Assembly (NCBI GenBank): GCA_016793415.1
Contig: JAEUMC010000297.1
Coordinates: 1-12,253, forward strand
Length of the DNA: 12,253 bases
Reading direction: 5' to 3'
Origin: Devosia sp.
GTDB lineage: Bacteria; Pseudomonadota; Alphaproteobacteria; Rhizobiales; Devosiaceae
The translations under genes were made by a program, and so were the position numbers. The notes under the pieces are model-generated. The model was not told where the DNA came from. It saw only the letters and a list, made by a program, of their open reading frames with translations, and ran no database searches. Positions 4,647 through 11,283 of this stretch are shown piece by piece; the first letter of the stretch is position 1; each line of letters begins with the position of its first letter.

Positions 4647-5552
4647 TTAGCTCTGCCGTTCGGCGAAGAACCGAGCCGTCGCCCGCAGCCCATCGGCGCG
4701 CTGGTCGAACGGCAGCAGCGCGCTCAGCGCGTCGTGGATCACTTCGGCGAGCTGGCGTTGCGCAGCCTCGACGCCGATGCGCGCGACGATAGTCTGCTTG
4801 CCGGCTGCGGCATCCTTGCCGGTCGCCTTGCCGAGCGCTTCGGCCGAGGCGGTGACATCGAGAATATCGTCGGCCAGTTGGAAGGCACGACCGGCCGCCT
4901 CGGCGTAGGTGGTGAGATGCGCCAGCTCGGTATCCGAGGCGCCACCCAGGATGGCGCCGATACGCACGGCGGCGCGGATCAGCGCGCCGGTCTTCATCGC
5001 TTGCATCTGGGCGATGGCCCGTTCGGTGAGGAAGCTGGTCTCGCCCTCGATATCGCGCATCTGGCCGCCGACCATGCCGCCGGCGCCGGCGCCGGCGGCA
5101 AGCTCGGCGACGAGGCGGACTCGGACGGCGGGATCGGGATGCGCGGCCGCGTCGGCGAGCAGGGCAAACGCGTGGGTCAACAGCGCATCGCCGGCGAGAA
5201 TGGCGGTGGCATCGTCATAGGCCTTGTGCACGGTAGGCTGGCCGCGGCGCAGGTCGTCGTCGTCCATTGCCGGCAGGTCGTCATGTACCAGCGAGTAGCA
5301 GTGGATCATCTCGACGGCGAGGCCGGCGGTGACGGTTGCCGCCGGCGCCATGCCGAAGACGCCTGCGGCCTGGCGGACCAGCAGGGGCCTGAGGCGCTTG
5401 CCGCCATTGAGGCTGCCGTGGCGCATCGCCGCGATCAGCCGATCGGGCGGCAGGCCGGGGCCCGCGAGGGCAGGGGCGGCGAGCCGGGCATCGAGCGCCT
5501 GCTCGATCGCGGCGGCAGTGCTGGCGAGTTCTTCTGGGAAGGAGTAGATCAC
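4647..5552 (-). CDS. ispA: Short-chain polyprenyl diphosphate synthase (farnesyl diphosphate synthase, IspA type)
   Basis: This all-alpha prenyltransferase condenses IPP with allylic diphosphates, probably to FPP; GGPP cannot be excluded. Motifs numbered from the GTG at 5552 (301 residues) are GGKRLRP (50-56), the first Asp-rich motif DDLPAMDDDDLRRG (91-104, the bacterial type with two extra residues), GDALL (121-125), MKTGALI (186-192), the second Asp-rich motif FQLADDILD (224-232), and GKDAAAGKQTI (245-255). The GTG (VIYSFPEE) was chosen because it gives the usual family length; the frame stays open to ATGs at 5636 and 5651. The ATG at 5636 has a good AAGGGG Shine-Dalgarno, but the extra 28 residues (MARVAGFRHSSGKGANPLQA...) look unlike the family. 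The gene is divergent from rpmF and convergent to the Nudix gene, with palindrome A between. Confidence 0.9.
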   Translation of the reverse strand: MIYSFPEELASTAAAIEQALDARLAAPALAGPGLPPDRLIAAMRHGSLNGGKRLRPLLVRQAAGVFGMAPAATVTAGLAVEMIHCYSLVHDDLPAMDDDDLRRGQPTVHKAYDDATAILAGDALLTHAFALLADAAAHPDPAVRVRLVAELAAGAGAGGMVGGQMRDIEGETSFLTERAIAQMQAMKTGALIRAAVRIGAILGGASDTELAHLTTYAEAAGRAFQLADDILDVTASAEALGKATGKDAAAGKQTIVARIGVEAAQRQLAEVIHDALSALLPFDQRADGLRATARFFAERQS

Positions 5553-5643
5553 GGGTCGGGGTCCGGCGGGGTCGAGCGCTTGTAGCGGATTTGCGCCTTT
5601 GCCGGAACTGTGCCGGAAACCCGCAACTCGCGCCATTTCGCCC

Positions 5644-5672
5644 CTTCCCATCCGTGCGATTGTGCTCTATAG
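5644..5672 (+). promoter_or_regulatory. Candidate rpmF promoter
   Basis: CTTCCC (5644-5649) and CTATAG (5667-5672) are spaced 17 bp. They approximate the alphaproteobacterial CTTGAC / CTATAT pattern. The -10 is reasonable and the -35 poor. Transcription would begin near 5679, giving a leader of about 75 nt. Overlap with a longer version of the ispA-like reading frame is a mild argument for the shorter ispA start. Confidence 0.3.
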
Positions 5673-5687
5673 ACGCCCCCAATTCCC

Positions 5688-5726
5688 GACAGACCCTGTC
5701 TGTTAGACGCCGGAACGCCTTCGGCG
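5688..5726 (+). promoter_or_regulatory. Structured leader before rpmF
   Basis: ACAGAC-CCT-GTCTGT (5689-5703) is a 6-bp stem, extendable by a G-U pair. Next, CGGCG/GGCG at 5722-5726 can pair either with CGCC at 5716-5719 (tight 4-bp stem) or with CGCCG at 5708-5712 (5-bp stem). The two pairings are mutually exclusive. They lie 11-30 nt before the AGGAG Shine-Dalgarno of rpmF. Function is unknown. Confidence 0.3.
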
Positions 5727-5754
5727 AAACGCTATTGAACCAGGAGTAACAACC

Positions 5755-5937
5755 ATGGCAGTGCCAAAGCGCAAGACCTCGCCGATGAAGCGCGGTTTCC
5801 GCCGCTCCGCCGATGCGCTGGCCGCCCCGGCCTATGTCGAAGACAAGGACTCGGGTGAGCTGCGTCGTCCGCACCACGTCGACCTGAAGACCGGCATGTA
5901 TCGCGGCCGGCAGATTCTGCAGCCCAAGAGCTCGTGA
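5755..5937 (+). CDS. rpmF: 50S ribosomal protein L32
   Basis: The 60-residue protein is full-length L32 of the alphaproteobacterial type. It starts [20 protein letters not shown], with the conserved MAVPK(R/K)K(T/V)S start and basic RRS segment that bind 23S rRNA. It continues [20 protein letters not shown] and [15 protein letters not shown]. The zinc-binding Cys residues of some bacterial L32 proteins are absent, as is usual in this lineage. The ATG has AGGAG 8 nt upstream. A perfect 13-bp hairpin with a T-rich tail ends the transcript 46 nt past the stop, so the gene is probably its own transcription unit. Unlike many bacteria, where rpmF lies next to plsX/fab genes, here it sits between ispA and fumC. 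Confidence 0.98.
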   Translation: MAVPKRKTSPMKRGFRRSADALAAPAYVEDKDSGELRRPHHVDLKTGMYRGRQILQPKSS

Positions 5938-5983
5938 GCCTTCGGGCCGGCGCTCCCTTGCGCACTAAACGATAGATATTTCG

Positions 5984-6022
5984 CGGCCGGCTCCCAGACC
6001 TGGGAGCCGGCCGTTTCCATTT
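5984..6022 (+). terminator. Intrinsic terminator of rpmF
   Basis: CGGCCGGCTCCCA (5984-5996) and TGGGAGCCGGCCG (6001-6013) form a perfect 13-bp stem with a GACC tetraloop, followed by TTTCCATTTG. It is the strongest hairpin in the window and the only one with a T-rich tail on the transcribed side. It isolates rpmF from fumC. Confidence 0.85.
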
Positions 6023-6043
6023 GTTCCAGAGGTTTTTCCGGCT

Positions 6044-7438
6044 ATGGGCACGCGCGTCGAATCGGATTCCATGGGCACGATCAACGTGCCGTCGGAAAAG
6101 TACTATGGGGCGCAGACCGCCCGTTCCCTCGCCAATTTCGACATCGGCGGCGAGAAGATGCCGACCGAGATCATCCGCGCCTTCGGCATCCTCAAGAAGG
6201 CCGCGGCGCTCGCCAACCACAAGCTGGGCCTGATGGACCAGGCGACGCGCGACCTGGTGGTCGCGGCGGCCGACGAGGTGATCGCCGGCAAGCTCGCCGA
6301 CCACTTCCCGCTGGTGGTGTGGCAGACCGGCTCGGGCACCCAGTCGAACATGAACGTCAACGAGGTGATCTCGAACCGCGCCATCGAGATGGCCGGCGGG
6401 GTGATGGGTTCGAAGAAGCCCGTGCACCCGAACGATCACGTCAACATGAGCCAGTCCTCGAACGACACCTACCCGACGGCTATGCATATCGCGGCAGTCG
6501 AGGCGATCGAGAATTACCTGGTCGACCGGGTGATGCTGCTCAGGAACACCCTCGACGCCAAGGCGACCGAATTCATGGGCGTGGTGAAGATCGGCCGCAC
6601 CCATCTGCAGGATGCGACGCCGCTGACGCTCGGCCAGGAGATTTCCGGCTGGGTGGCGCAGCTCGACCTGGCGCTGAAGGCGATCCGCGCCACGCTGCCG
6701 CAGCTCTATGAGCTGGCGCTGGGCGGCACGGCGGTGGGCACCGGCCTCAACGCCCACCCGAAATACGGCGAGACGGTTGCGGCAGAGATCGCGACGCTGA
6801 CCGGGCAGCCGTTCGTCACGGCGCCCAACAAGTTCGCGGTGATGGCCGGGCACGATGCGTTCGTCGGCTCGTCCGGCGCGCTGAAGCAGCTGGCCGCGGC
6901 GCTGATGAAGATCGCCAACGACGTGCGCTGGCTCGCCTCCGGTCCGCGTTCGGGCCTGGGCGAGATCACCATTCCGGAGAACGAGCCGGGCTCGTCGATC
7001 ATGCCGGGCAAGGTCAACCCGACCCAGGCTGAGGCGACCACCATGGTCGCCGTGCAGGTGATGGGGAACGATGCGGCGATCGGCATCGCGGCGAGCCAGG
7101 GCAATTTCGAGCTCAACGTGTTCAAGCCGGTGATCGCCTACAATTTCCTGCAGTCGGTGCGGCTGCTCGCCGATGCGGCCAAGAGCTTCAACGATCACTG
7201 CGCGGTCGGCATCGAGCCCGATCGTGACCGGATCAAGCAGTTGGTCGACCAGTCGCTGATGCTGGTGACGGCGCTCAACCGCAAGATCGGCTACGACAAT
7301 GCCGCCAAGATTGCCAAGCACGCGCACAAGAAGCGCTCAACGCTGCGCGAAAGCGCGATCGAATTGGGCCTGCTCACCGGCGAAGAGTTCGACGCCGAGG
7401 TGAAGCCCGAGCAGATGGTCGGTCCGTTGAAGCTCTAG
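6044..7438 (+). CDS. fumC: Class II fumarate hydratase (fumarase C)
   Basis: FumC reversibly hydrates fumarate to L-malate in the TCA cycle; it is an iron-independent homotetramer of the aspartase/fumarase superfamily. The 464 residues match the family (467 in E. coli). Motifs are [17 protein letters not shown] (about 97-113), [20 protein letters not shown] (about 126-145), [19 protein letters not shown] with His187 (catalytic His equivalent), and the mobile-loop signature [13 protein letters not shown] with Ser318 as the likely catalytic Ser. The TGLNAHP segment and C-terminal [16 protein letters not shown] are also typical. The ATG at 6044 gives the usual start ([16 protein letters not shown]); the ATG at 6071 would cut into the conserved N-terminus. 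The Shine-Dalgarno (AGAGG) is rather distant. It is probably monocistronic, with hairpins but no T-run downstream. Confidence 0.97.
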   Translation: MGTRVESDSMGTINVPSEKYYGAQTARSLANFDIGGEKMPTEIIRAFGILKKAAALANHKLGLMDQATRDLVVAAADEVIAGKLADHFPLVVWQTGSGTQSNMNVNEVISNRAIEMAGGVMGSKKPVHPNDHVNMSQSSNDTYPTAMHIAAVEAIENYLVDRVMLLRNTLDAKATEFMGVVKIGRTHLQDATPLTLGQEISGWVAQLDLALKAIRATLPQLYELALGGTAVGTGLNAHPKYGETVAAEIATLTGQPFVTAPNKFAVMAGHDAFVGSSGALKQLAAALMKIANDVRWLASGPRSGLGEITIPENEPGSSIMPGKVNPTQAEATTMVAVQVMGNDAAIGIAASQGNFELNVFKPVIAYNFLQSVRLLADAAKSFNDHCAVGIEPDRDRIKQLVDQSLMLVTALNRKIGYDNAAKIAKHAHKKRSTLRESAIELGLLTGEEFDAEVKPEQMVGPLKL

Positions 7439-7450
7439 AATCGTGCTGGC

Positions 7451-7480
7451 GGGGAGCTGGCCATTTGAGCATAGCTCTCC
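7451..7480 (+). terminator. Hairpin after fumC
   Basis: GGGGAGCT (7451-7458) pairs with AGCTCTCC (7473-7480) over 8 bp, one being G-U, around a 14-nt loop, 12 nt past the fumC stop. There is no T-run. It may work together with the palindrome at 7495-7519. Confidence 0.35.
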
Positions 7481-7494
7481 TGGCCTTCTCGCCT

Positions 7495-7519
7495 CAAATC
7501 GCTCCACTGGAGCGATTTG
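7495..7519. repeat. Near-perfect 25-bp palindrome between fumC and the membrane protein gene
   Basis: CAAATCGCTCCA (7495-7506) and TGGAGCGATTTG (7508-7519) are perfect inverse complements around a single C, so up to 12 bp of arm. It is followed by GTGCG-AAAG-CGCAC (7542-7555). It may be a mobile palindromic element, an operator for the membrane protein gene, or part of the fumC 3' end. The remainder of 7439-7626 shows no gene. An in-frame ATG at 7465 exists, but its translation is not protein-like. Confidence 0.5.
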
Positions 7520-7626
7520 CCGTCGCGGGACGGTTCGAAGGGTGCGAAAGCGCACGGCGGGGCTGGCGGGGGCGGTCCGGCTTTGGCATTGTGCCCCGCA
7601 CCAAAACGCACTTCGTGGAGCGCGCC

Positions 7627-8082
7627 ATGTCTGACAATACGGTCTTTATTCCGCAGGGTGGTCGCGCTTCGCGCAACGGCGCGTTCATTCCGCCGCTGCT
7701 GCTGATCCCGCTGATTGCCTACAACTTCTTTGCCTTCCTGTTCATGGGCGGCAATCCGGCCGGCTGGAGCCAGCAGCTGTTGACCATCCCGATGGTCTCG
7801 GGCGTGCAGTGGTCGCTGACCGCGGGCGACCTGATCCTCGTGGTGGGCCTCGTCTGCCTGTTCTTCGAGGTGCTGAAATCCACCAATACCGGGCGCAACT
7901 CGGTGATCGAGCACATGCTCTCGGTGGTGGTGTTCGTGATCTTCCTCGTCGAGTTCCTGCTGGTCGGGGCGGCGGCCAGCTCGGTGTTCTTCATCCTGAT
8001 GATGATGGCGATCGTCGACGTGGTGGCGGGCTTCACCGTCTCGATCACCGGTGCCGGCCGCGACGTGACCATGGGCGGCTGA
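7627..8082 (+). CDS. Multi-pass membrane protein of unknown function
   Basis: No named family is recognised. The 151-residue protein has about four hydrophobic segments: IPPLLLIPLIAYNFFAFLFM (21-40), LTAGDLILVVGLVCLFFEVL (64-83), MLSVVVFVIFLVEFLLVGAA (97-116) and SSVFFILMMMAIVDVVAGFT (118-137). The N-terminal 20 residues and the C-terminal 12 are polar. The first loop (GGNPAGWSQQLLTIPMVSGV) contains helix-breaking residues. The ATG at 7627 was chosen because it has GGAG 6 nt upstream; the frame is open further 5' to 7465, but that extension is Arg/Gly-rich and contains the palindromic element. The stop lies inside a GGGCGGC/GCCGCCC hairpin. It could be a small alphaproteobacterial inner-membrane protein conserved near fumC; context gives no role. 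Confidence 0.85.
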   Translation: MSDNTVFIPQGGRASRNGAFIPPLLLIPLIAYNFFAFLFMGGNPAGWSQQLLTIPMVSGVQWSLTAGDLILVVGLVCLFFEVLKSTNTGRNSVIEHMLSVVVFVIFLVEFLLVGAAASSVFFILMMMAIVDVVAGFTVSITGAGRDVTMGG

Positions 8083-8094
8083 GGCCGCCCCTTT
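8073..8094 (+). terminator. Hairpin terminator spanning the stop of the membrane protein gene
   Basis: GGGCGGC (8073-8079) and GCCGCCC (8084-8090) form a perfect 7-bp stem with a TGAG loop that contains the stop codon; CTTT follows. It lies 7 nt before the convergent 85-residue ORF ends, so it also fits as a short shared terminator region. Confidence 0.6.
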
Positions 8095-8101
8095 CACACT
8101 G

Positions 8102-8359
8102 TCAGGTGACGATGGTCTTGCGGTAGCCGGCGGGCATCCGCCGGACCGTGATCTTGCTGCCATTGGCATAGGCATCGACGGCCTGGTGCACGGGGTCGCG
8201 CCGGCGCTCGCGCTGGGCTGGCAGGGCCTGACGGGCGGCGATCAGCTGGCTGAGGAAATCGGCATGGGCGGGCGTATGGACGAGCATCAGCCGATCGCGC
8301 GGCGTTGCTTCCGCCACCGGCAGCGTAAAGGCCTGCTTTGTCGTCCCTTTGTTGTCCAT
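8102..8359 (-). CDS. Hypothetical protein, 85 residues
   Basis: No named family is certain. The pattern resembles short conserved hypothetical proteins of rhizobia: HADFLSQLIAARQALPAQRE (32-51), RRRDPVHQAVDAYAN (52-66), then the ending TVRRMPAGYRKTIVT (71-85). The centre is a basic helix, there is no signal peptide or membrane span, and the overall composition is strongly basic. The ATG at 8359 is used; GAGG lies only 2 nt before it, which is too close to be an efficient ribosome site, so the internal Met25 (MLVHTPAH) is an alternative start. It is convergent with the membrane protein gene 19 bp away. The gene upstream on the same strand is the GNAT gene, 120 bp back, behind a CCCTTTC/GAAAGGG hairpin. 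Confidence 0.6.
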   Translation of the reverse strand: MDNKGTTKQAFTLPVAEATPRDRLMLVHTPAHADFLSQLIAARQALPAQRERRRDPVHQAVDAYANGSKITVRRMPAGYRKTIVT

Positions 8360-8471
8360 TGCCTCGGACCCAATGCTGGTCCGGGCGGCTGCACGGCGGC
8401 AGCCTCAGCGGACCATGGGGATAACGTCGCCATGACCAGCAGAGGTTGCAATGTTTTGTCGGCGGTTTCCC

Positions 8472-8490
8472 CCCTTTCATCAAGAAAGGG
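8472..8490 (-). terminator. Hairpin at the end of the gloB-GNAT operon
   Basis: CCCTTTC (8472-8478) and GAAAGGG (8484-8490) form a perfect 7-bp stem with a 5-nt loop. It overlaps the last three codons of the GNAT gene on the minus strand. There is no T-run after it. The 8360-8471 stretch shows only short GGACC/GGTCC and GCTGC/GCAGC stems. Confidence 0.45.
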
Positions 8491-9028
8491 TTAACCGCAT
8501 CACGTGCCGGCGGGTACCGGCTTTCCCCACCTCGACGAAGCCAAACCCCTCGAAGGCGGGGATGAACCCCATGAAGCGGTAACTCGGGGAGGAGGGGGCA
8601 ACCGGATAGGCTTCGAGGATATCGGCCTTGTGCATCCTGGCATGGGCGATGGCGGCCTCGATCAACTGCCGGCCGATCCCCGCGCCGCGTCGCTGCCGGC
8701 GAACATACATGCAGGTGAGCGACCAGATCGTTTCGCCCGGCGCCTGGTCAGGACCGCCGAGGTTGCGGAAGGTGTCGCGCGGCGCGACGGACACCCAGGC
8801 GACCGGTTCGCCTTCGGCATAGCCGATGAGTCCGACCGGCACGCCGGCCTCGATGCGACCGAGGATCTGCCTTCGCCGGGCCGGCCCCTGGTTGTCCTTG
8901 ATTTCCTCGGGGGTGGCCCGCCAGGTCATGCACCAGCAGGGTTTTGGCCCGCCGGCGCCGCCGAACAGTGTCTCGAAATCCCCGGCCGTGGCTTTGCTCA
9001 CCGGCTTGAAGGCCAACTGGTCGGGCAT
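8480..9028 (-). CDS. GNAT family N-acetyltransferase
   Basis: The 182-residue protein fits a distinct GNAT subgroup with a Cys/Trp-rich N-terminal motif, here PKPCWCMTWR (28-37). It continues GLIGYAEGEPVAWVSVAPRD (66-85), TIWSLTCMYVR (100-110), and the acetyl-CoA pyrophosphate loop RRQRRGAGIGRQLIEAAIAH (110-129). The helix region ends ILEAYPVAPSS, and the last strand is the usual YRFMGFIPAFEGFGFVEVG (150-168). Such enzymes transfer acetyl from acetyl-CoA to an amine; the acceptor is unknown. The ATG at 9028 lies 3 nt after the gloB stop, so the two genes form an operon with probable coupling. Function linked to GloB is not established. Confidence 0.9.
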   Translation of the reverse strand: MPDQLAFKPVSKATAGDFETLFGGAGGPKPCWCMTWRATPEEIKDNQGPARRRQILGRIEAGVPVGLIGYAEGEPVAWVSVAPRDTFRNLGGPDQAPGETIWSLTCMYVRRQRRGAGIGRQLIEAAIAHARMHKADILEAYPVAPSSPSYRFMGFIPAFEGFGFVEVGKAGTRRHVMRLTLS

Positions 9029-9031
9029 CGG

Positions 9032-9808
9032 CTACCCTTTGAATTCGTCCTTGGCCTTGCGCAAAGCGGCGAACACCTTGGCGGGTTCCGCATCGGCTGC
9101 CAGGCCCATGGCTTTCGCCAGGACCGGCTGGTCGGCCCTGAGGAACGGGTTGCTGGCCTTCTCGAGCCCGAGCGTCACCGGGATGGTGTACTTGCCGGCC
9201 TCGACCATGCGTTTGACCTCGGCGGCGCGGATGTTGAGCGCCGGATTCTTCGGATCGACGCTGAGCGCGAAGGCGGCGTTCGAGGCGGTGTATTCGTGCC
9301 CGGGATAGACCAGCGTGTCGTCGGGCAGGGCGCGCAGTTCCTCGAGGCCGTTCCACATCGGGCCAGGCTTGCCCTCGAACATGCGGCCGACGCCGAGCGA
9401 GAACAGCGCGTCGGCGGAGAACAGGTGCCGGCCGGACGGATCATAATAGACGATGTGCCCCAGCGTATGGCCCGGGGTCTCGATGACGATGAAGTCGGTT
9501 TCACCCAGGGAGACCGTGTCGCTGGCCGAAACCAGCACCTCGAGCCCGAGGATCTTCTGGGCTTCGGCCTTGGGGCCGACGACGCGCACCCCATATTCAC
9601 GCTTGAGCGCCGGAATGGCTTCGACGTGGTCGGTGTGGTGGTGGGTAATGAACAGGTCGGTCAGCTTCCAGCCGCGACGCTGCAGCGCTTCCTTGATGGC
9701 CTTGGCGTCCGGCGCATCGATCGCAGCGGTGCGACCGCTGGCGATATCGTGGACGAGGTAGCCGAAATTGTCCGAGCGGCAGAGAAAAACGTCGATCAGC
9801 AGGGGCAC
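9032..9808 (-). CDS. gloB: Hydroxyacylglutathione hydrolase (glyoxalase II)
   Basis: GloB hydrolyses S-D-lactoylglutathione to D-lactate and glutathione, the second step of methylglyoxal detoxification. It has the metallo-beta-lactamase fold with a binuclear metal site. From the GTG at 9808 it has 258 residues, the family norm. Metal ligands visible are THHHTDH (55-61: His56, His58, Asp60, His61), GHTLGH (His114), SADALF (Asp133) and YPGHEY (His171). The C-terminal glyoxalase-II domain shows NPFLRADQP (220-228). The GTG is preferred because PLLIDVFLCRSDNFGYLVHD matches the start of the family and GGAG lies 10-11 nt upstream. The longer frame reaching 10222 is antisense to the methyltransferase. 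One change is noted: the usual GCGRLFEG reads GVGRMFEG (139-146). It forms an operon with the GNAT gene and is divergent from the methyltransferase. Confidence 0.95.
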   Translation of the reverse strand: MPLLIDVFLCRSDNFGYLVHDIASGRTAAIDAPDAKAIKEALQRRGWKLTDLFITHHHTDHVEAIPALKREYGVRVVGPKAEAQKILGLEVLVSASDTVSLGETDFIVIETPGHTLGHIVYYDPSGRHLFSADALFSLGVGRMFEGKPGPMWNGLEELRALPDDTLVYPGHEYTASNAAFALSVDPKNPALNIRAAEVKRMVEAGKYTIPVTLGLEKASNPFLRADQPVLAKAMGLAADAEPAKVFAALRKAKDEFKG

Positions 9809-9901
9809 GAGGGGGAGTCTCCGGGGGTCAGGCGCGTGCCGCACGGGTGGCAAGCGGCAGCGAAGCATGACAGAAACTAGAGAAGGTTTTCGGACAACGC
9901 C

Positions 9902-10645
9902 ATGACCTCTCACGTCGAGCGGCTGATCGGCTTTTACAAGTCGCCCCTGGGAAAGATTTCCCGCGCGCTGCTGCGCGAGGAAGTGCTGCGCTTTGCCGGC
10001 AATGTGCGCGGCCTCAGGGTGCTGGGGCTGGGCTTTGCCACGCCCTATATGCGGTTCACGCTGGAAAAAGCCGAGCGGGTGATCGCGGCGATGCCGGCCC
10101 GGCAGGGCGCCTCGGCCTGGCCGCGCGAGGGCCCCTCGCACACCGTGCTCTGCGATCCGCTGGAACTGCCGCTCACCGACGCTGCCGTCGACCTGATCAT
10201 CGCGGTGCATGCGTTCGAGCATGTGAGCGACACCGAAGAGCTGATGCGCGAGCTATGGCGGGTGTCGGCGCCCAACGCGCGGCTGATCGTCGTGGTGCCC
10301 AAGCGCCGCGGCACCTGGTCGTCAGTCGACACCACGCCATTCGGCGATGGGCATCCGTTCTCGCGCGGGCAGCTGGAGCGGTTGCTGCGCGACCACAGCT
10401 TCGTGCCCGAGCAGTGGCGCGATGCGCTCTATGTGCCGCCCTCGCAGCACTCGCTGGTGCTCAAGTCGACGCGCTTTTTCGAGCGGGCCGGCCGGATGTT
10501 CGGGCCCACCTTCGCGGGGGTGCACTGCGTGCTCGCGCGCAAGGAGCTGTTCCCGGCGGTGCCGCGGCGGAAGAAAGCCGAACGCCTGATCAAGGTCCCG
10601 GCGCTGGCGCCGCAGGCAGCGATGAAGCTGCCGAGGGAGCGGTAG
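9902..10645 (+). CDS. Class I SAM-dependent methyltransferase
   Basis: The 247-residue protein has a Rossmann-type methyltransferase core. Motif I is RVLGLGFATPY (39-49), an atypical SAM loop in which GFATPY replaces the usual GxGxG tail. It is followed by CDPLELPLTDAAVDLIIAVH (84-103), AFEHVSDTEELMRELWRVSA (104-123) and PNARLIVVVPKRRG (124-137). The last part fits Methyltransf_11. The C-terminal region (ERAGRMFGPTFAGVHCVLAR) is basic. In rhizobia a similar methyltransferase is found beside gloB, which supports a conserved neighbourhood (memory, unverified). The substrate is unknown. The ATG at 9902 has only weak ribosome-site matches (AGAAGG, 14 nt away). The 93-bp spacer to gloB must carry both promoters; neither is clear. 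Confidence 0.85.
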   Translation: MTSHVERLIGFYKSPLGKISRALLREEVLRFAGNVRGLRVLGLGFATPYMRFTLEKAERVIAAMPARQGASAWPREGPSHTVLCDPLELPLTDAAVDLIIAVHAFEHVSDTEELMRELWRVSAPNARLIVVVPKRRGTWSSVDTTPFGDGHPFSRGQLERLLRDHSFVPEQWRDALYVPPSQHSLVLKSTRFFERAGRMFGPTFAGVHCVLARKELFPAVPRRKKAERLIKVPALAPQAAMKLPRER

Positions 10646-10673
10646 CGGTCGAACCGACTGGCCCGGTGGTTAC

Positions 10674-10780
10674 CGACCCCCACCCTTGATCCCTCCCCGC
10701 AAGGGGGAGGAGACGATGGAACCGAGATGCGGGCGTGCGGGTCTCCCTCCCCCTTGCGGGGAGGGGATAGGGGTGGGGGG
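10674..10780 (+). repeat. About 107-bp palindromic element, copy B, at a convergent junction
   Basis: The left arm (10676-10714) contains TCCCTCCCCGCAAGGGGGAG. The right arm is GTCTCCCTCCCCCTTGCGGG (10741-10760), continuing GAGGGGATAGGGGTGGGG. The arms pair over nearly 40 positions. The centre GAGACGATGGAAC-G-GATGC-GCGT-GGGTCTCC corresponds to copy A (4538-4643) in inverse orientation. The element is closer to a perfect palindrome than copy A. It lies between the methyltransferase and the convergent ABM-like gene and could serve as a bidirectional terminator. From memory, this type of CCCTCCCC-GCAAGGGGGAGG repeat is common in alphaproteobacterial spacers. Confidence 0.75.
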
Positions 10781-10818
10781 CAGGCTGCACCGGTATTCGC
10801 GGTTGGAGCTTGAAAGTC

Positions 10819-11145
10819 CTACAGCGCACTCTCGACGTTCATCTCGGGCCTGAGGTGTACGGCCACTTCGCCCGACCAGGGTTCGGTGACGCCGCGTCCG
10901 CCGCCGAGATCTTCGAGCAGGCCGCGGAAGCGGTCGAGCATGGCGATCATCTGGGGCCGGGCCTGCACCAGGTTGCTCATCTCACCCCAGTCGCCGACGA
11001 CGCAGAAATCGCGCTCGCCGGTTCTCACCACCCAGAAATTGCGGAGGCCCGCCATGGCGGAGCTCTCGATGTCGCGGTGGAGCGCGATGAACTCCTCCTC
11101 GCGGCCGGGCTTTACCCGCATATGCACGATGTTCATTGCCGTCAT
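10819..11145 (-). CDS. Small ABM-like (antibiotic biosynthesis monooxygenase fold) protein
   Basis: The 108-residue protein has the pattern of a dimeric alpha-beta barrel monomer: strand NIVHMRVKPG (5-14), helix REEEFIALHRDIESSAM (15-31), strand FWVVRTGERDFCVVGDWGEM (38-57), and helix LVQARPQMIAMLDRFRGLLE (59-78). The ending VAVHLRPEMNVESAL completes the barrel. The closest type is the ABM/YgiN-like superfamily, whose members range from quinol monooxygenases to non-enzymatic proteins; a function cannot be assigned. The ATG at 11145 is preceded by GGAGGAGGA, an unusually strong Shine-Dalgarno. An alternative ATG 9 nt downstream is possible, and a much longer frame (to 11241) was rejected. It is divergent from hisC and convergent to the methyltransferase. 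Confidence 0.75.
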   Translation of the reverse strand: MTAMNIVHMRVKPGREEEFIALHRDIESSAMAGLRNFWVVRTGERDFCVVGDWGEMSNLVQARPQMIAMLDRFRGLLEDLGGGRGVTEPWSGEVAVHLRPEMNVESAL

Positions 11146-11222
11146 CGGATCCTCCTCCGTCTCGACAAGCACGCCGCGGCGCCATCCTAGCAGAAGTCGG
11201 GGCCGCTGGGGCCGGGATTCCT

Positions 11223-11250
11223 TTGCAAGCGTGGGCGCCATCCCCTATGG
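11223..11250 (+). promoter_or_regulatory. Candidate hisC promoter
   Basis: TTGCAA (11223-11228) and CTATGG (11245-11250) are 16 bp apart, close to the alphaproteobacterial housekeeping pattern. Transcription would start near 11257, giving a short leader of about 27 nt before the ATG at 11284. No attenuator-like leader peptide is seen. Confidence 0.4.
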
Positions 11251-11283
11251 TCCGGCCGATTTTTGACCGGCTTCCCCCGAGAT

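Noticed and set aside
4638..5585. Plus-strand ORF of 315 codons antisense to the ispA-like gene
   Set aside because: Shadow frame; the minus strand has both Asp-rich motifs of prenyl synthases.
5553..5651. N-terminal extension of the ispA-like gene (starts at 5636 or 5651)
   Set aside because: The 5636 ATG has a good ribosome site, but the added residues do not resemble prenyl synthases and overlap the likely rpmF promoter. It is kept as an alternative in the gene entry, not as the main call.
5732..7327. Long minus-strand ORF (531 codons) antisense to fumC
   Set aside because: It is rich in Arg, His and Asp in the pattern expected from a shadow of a high-GC gene. It also runs across rpmF and its terminator, and fumC on the plus strand has clear catalytic motifs.
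7465..7626. N-terminal extension of the membrane protein gene
   Set aside because: The translated stretch includes the 25-bp palindrome and is Arg/Gly-rich; the ATG at 7627 has its own GGAG.
8504..9880. Plus-strand ORF of 458 codons across the GNAT and gloB genes
   Set aside because: It spans two real minus-strand genes and their junction, and its translation has no recognisable domain.
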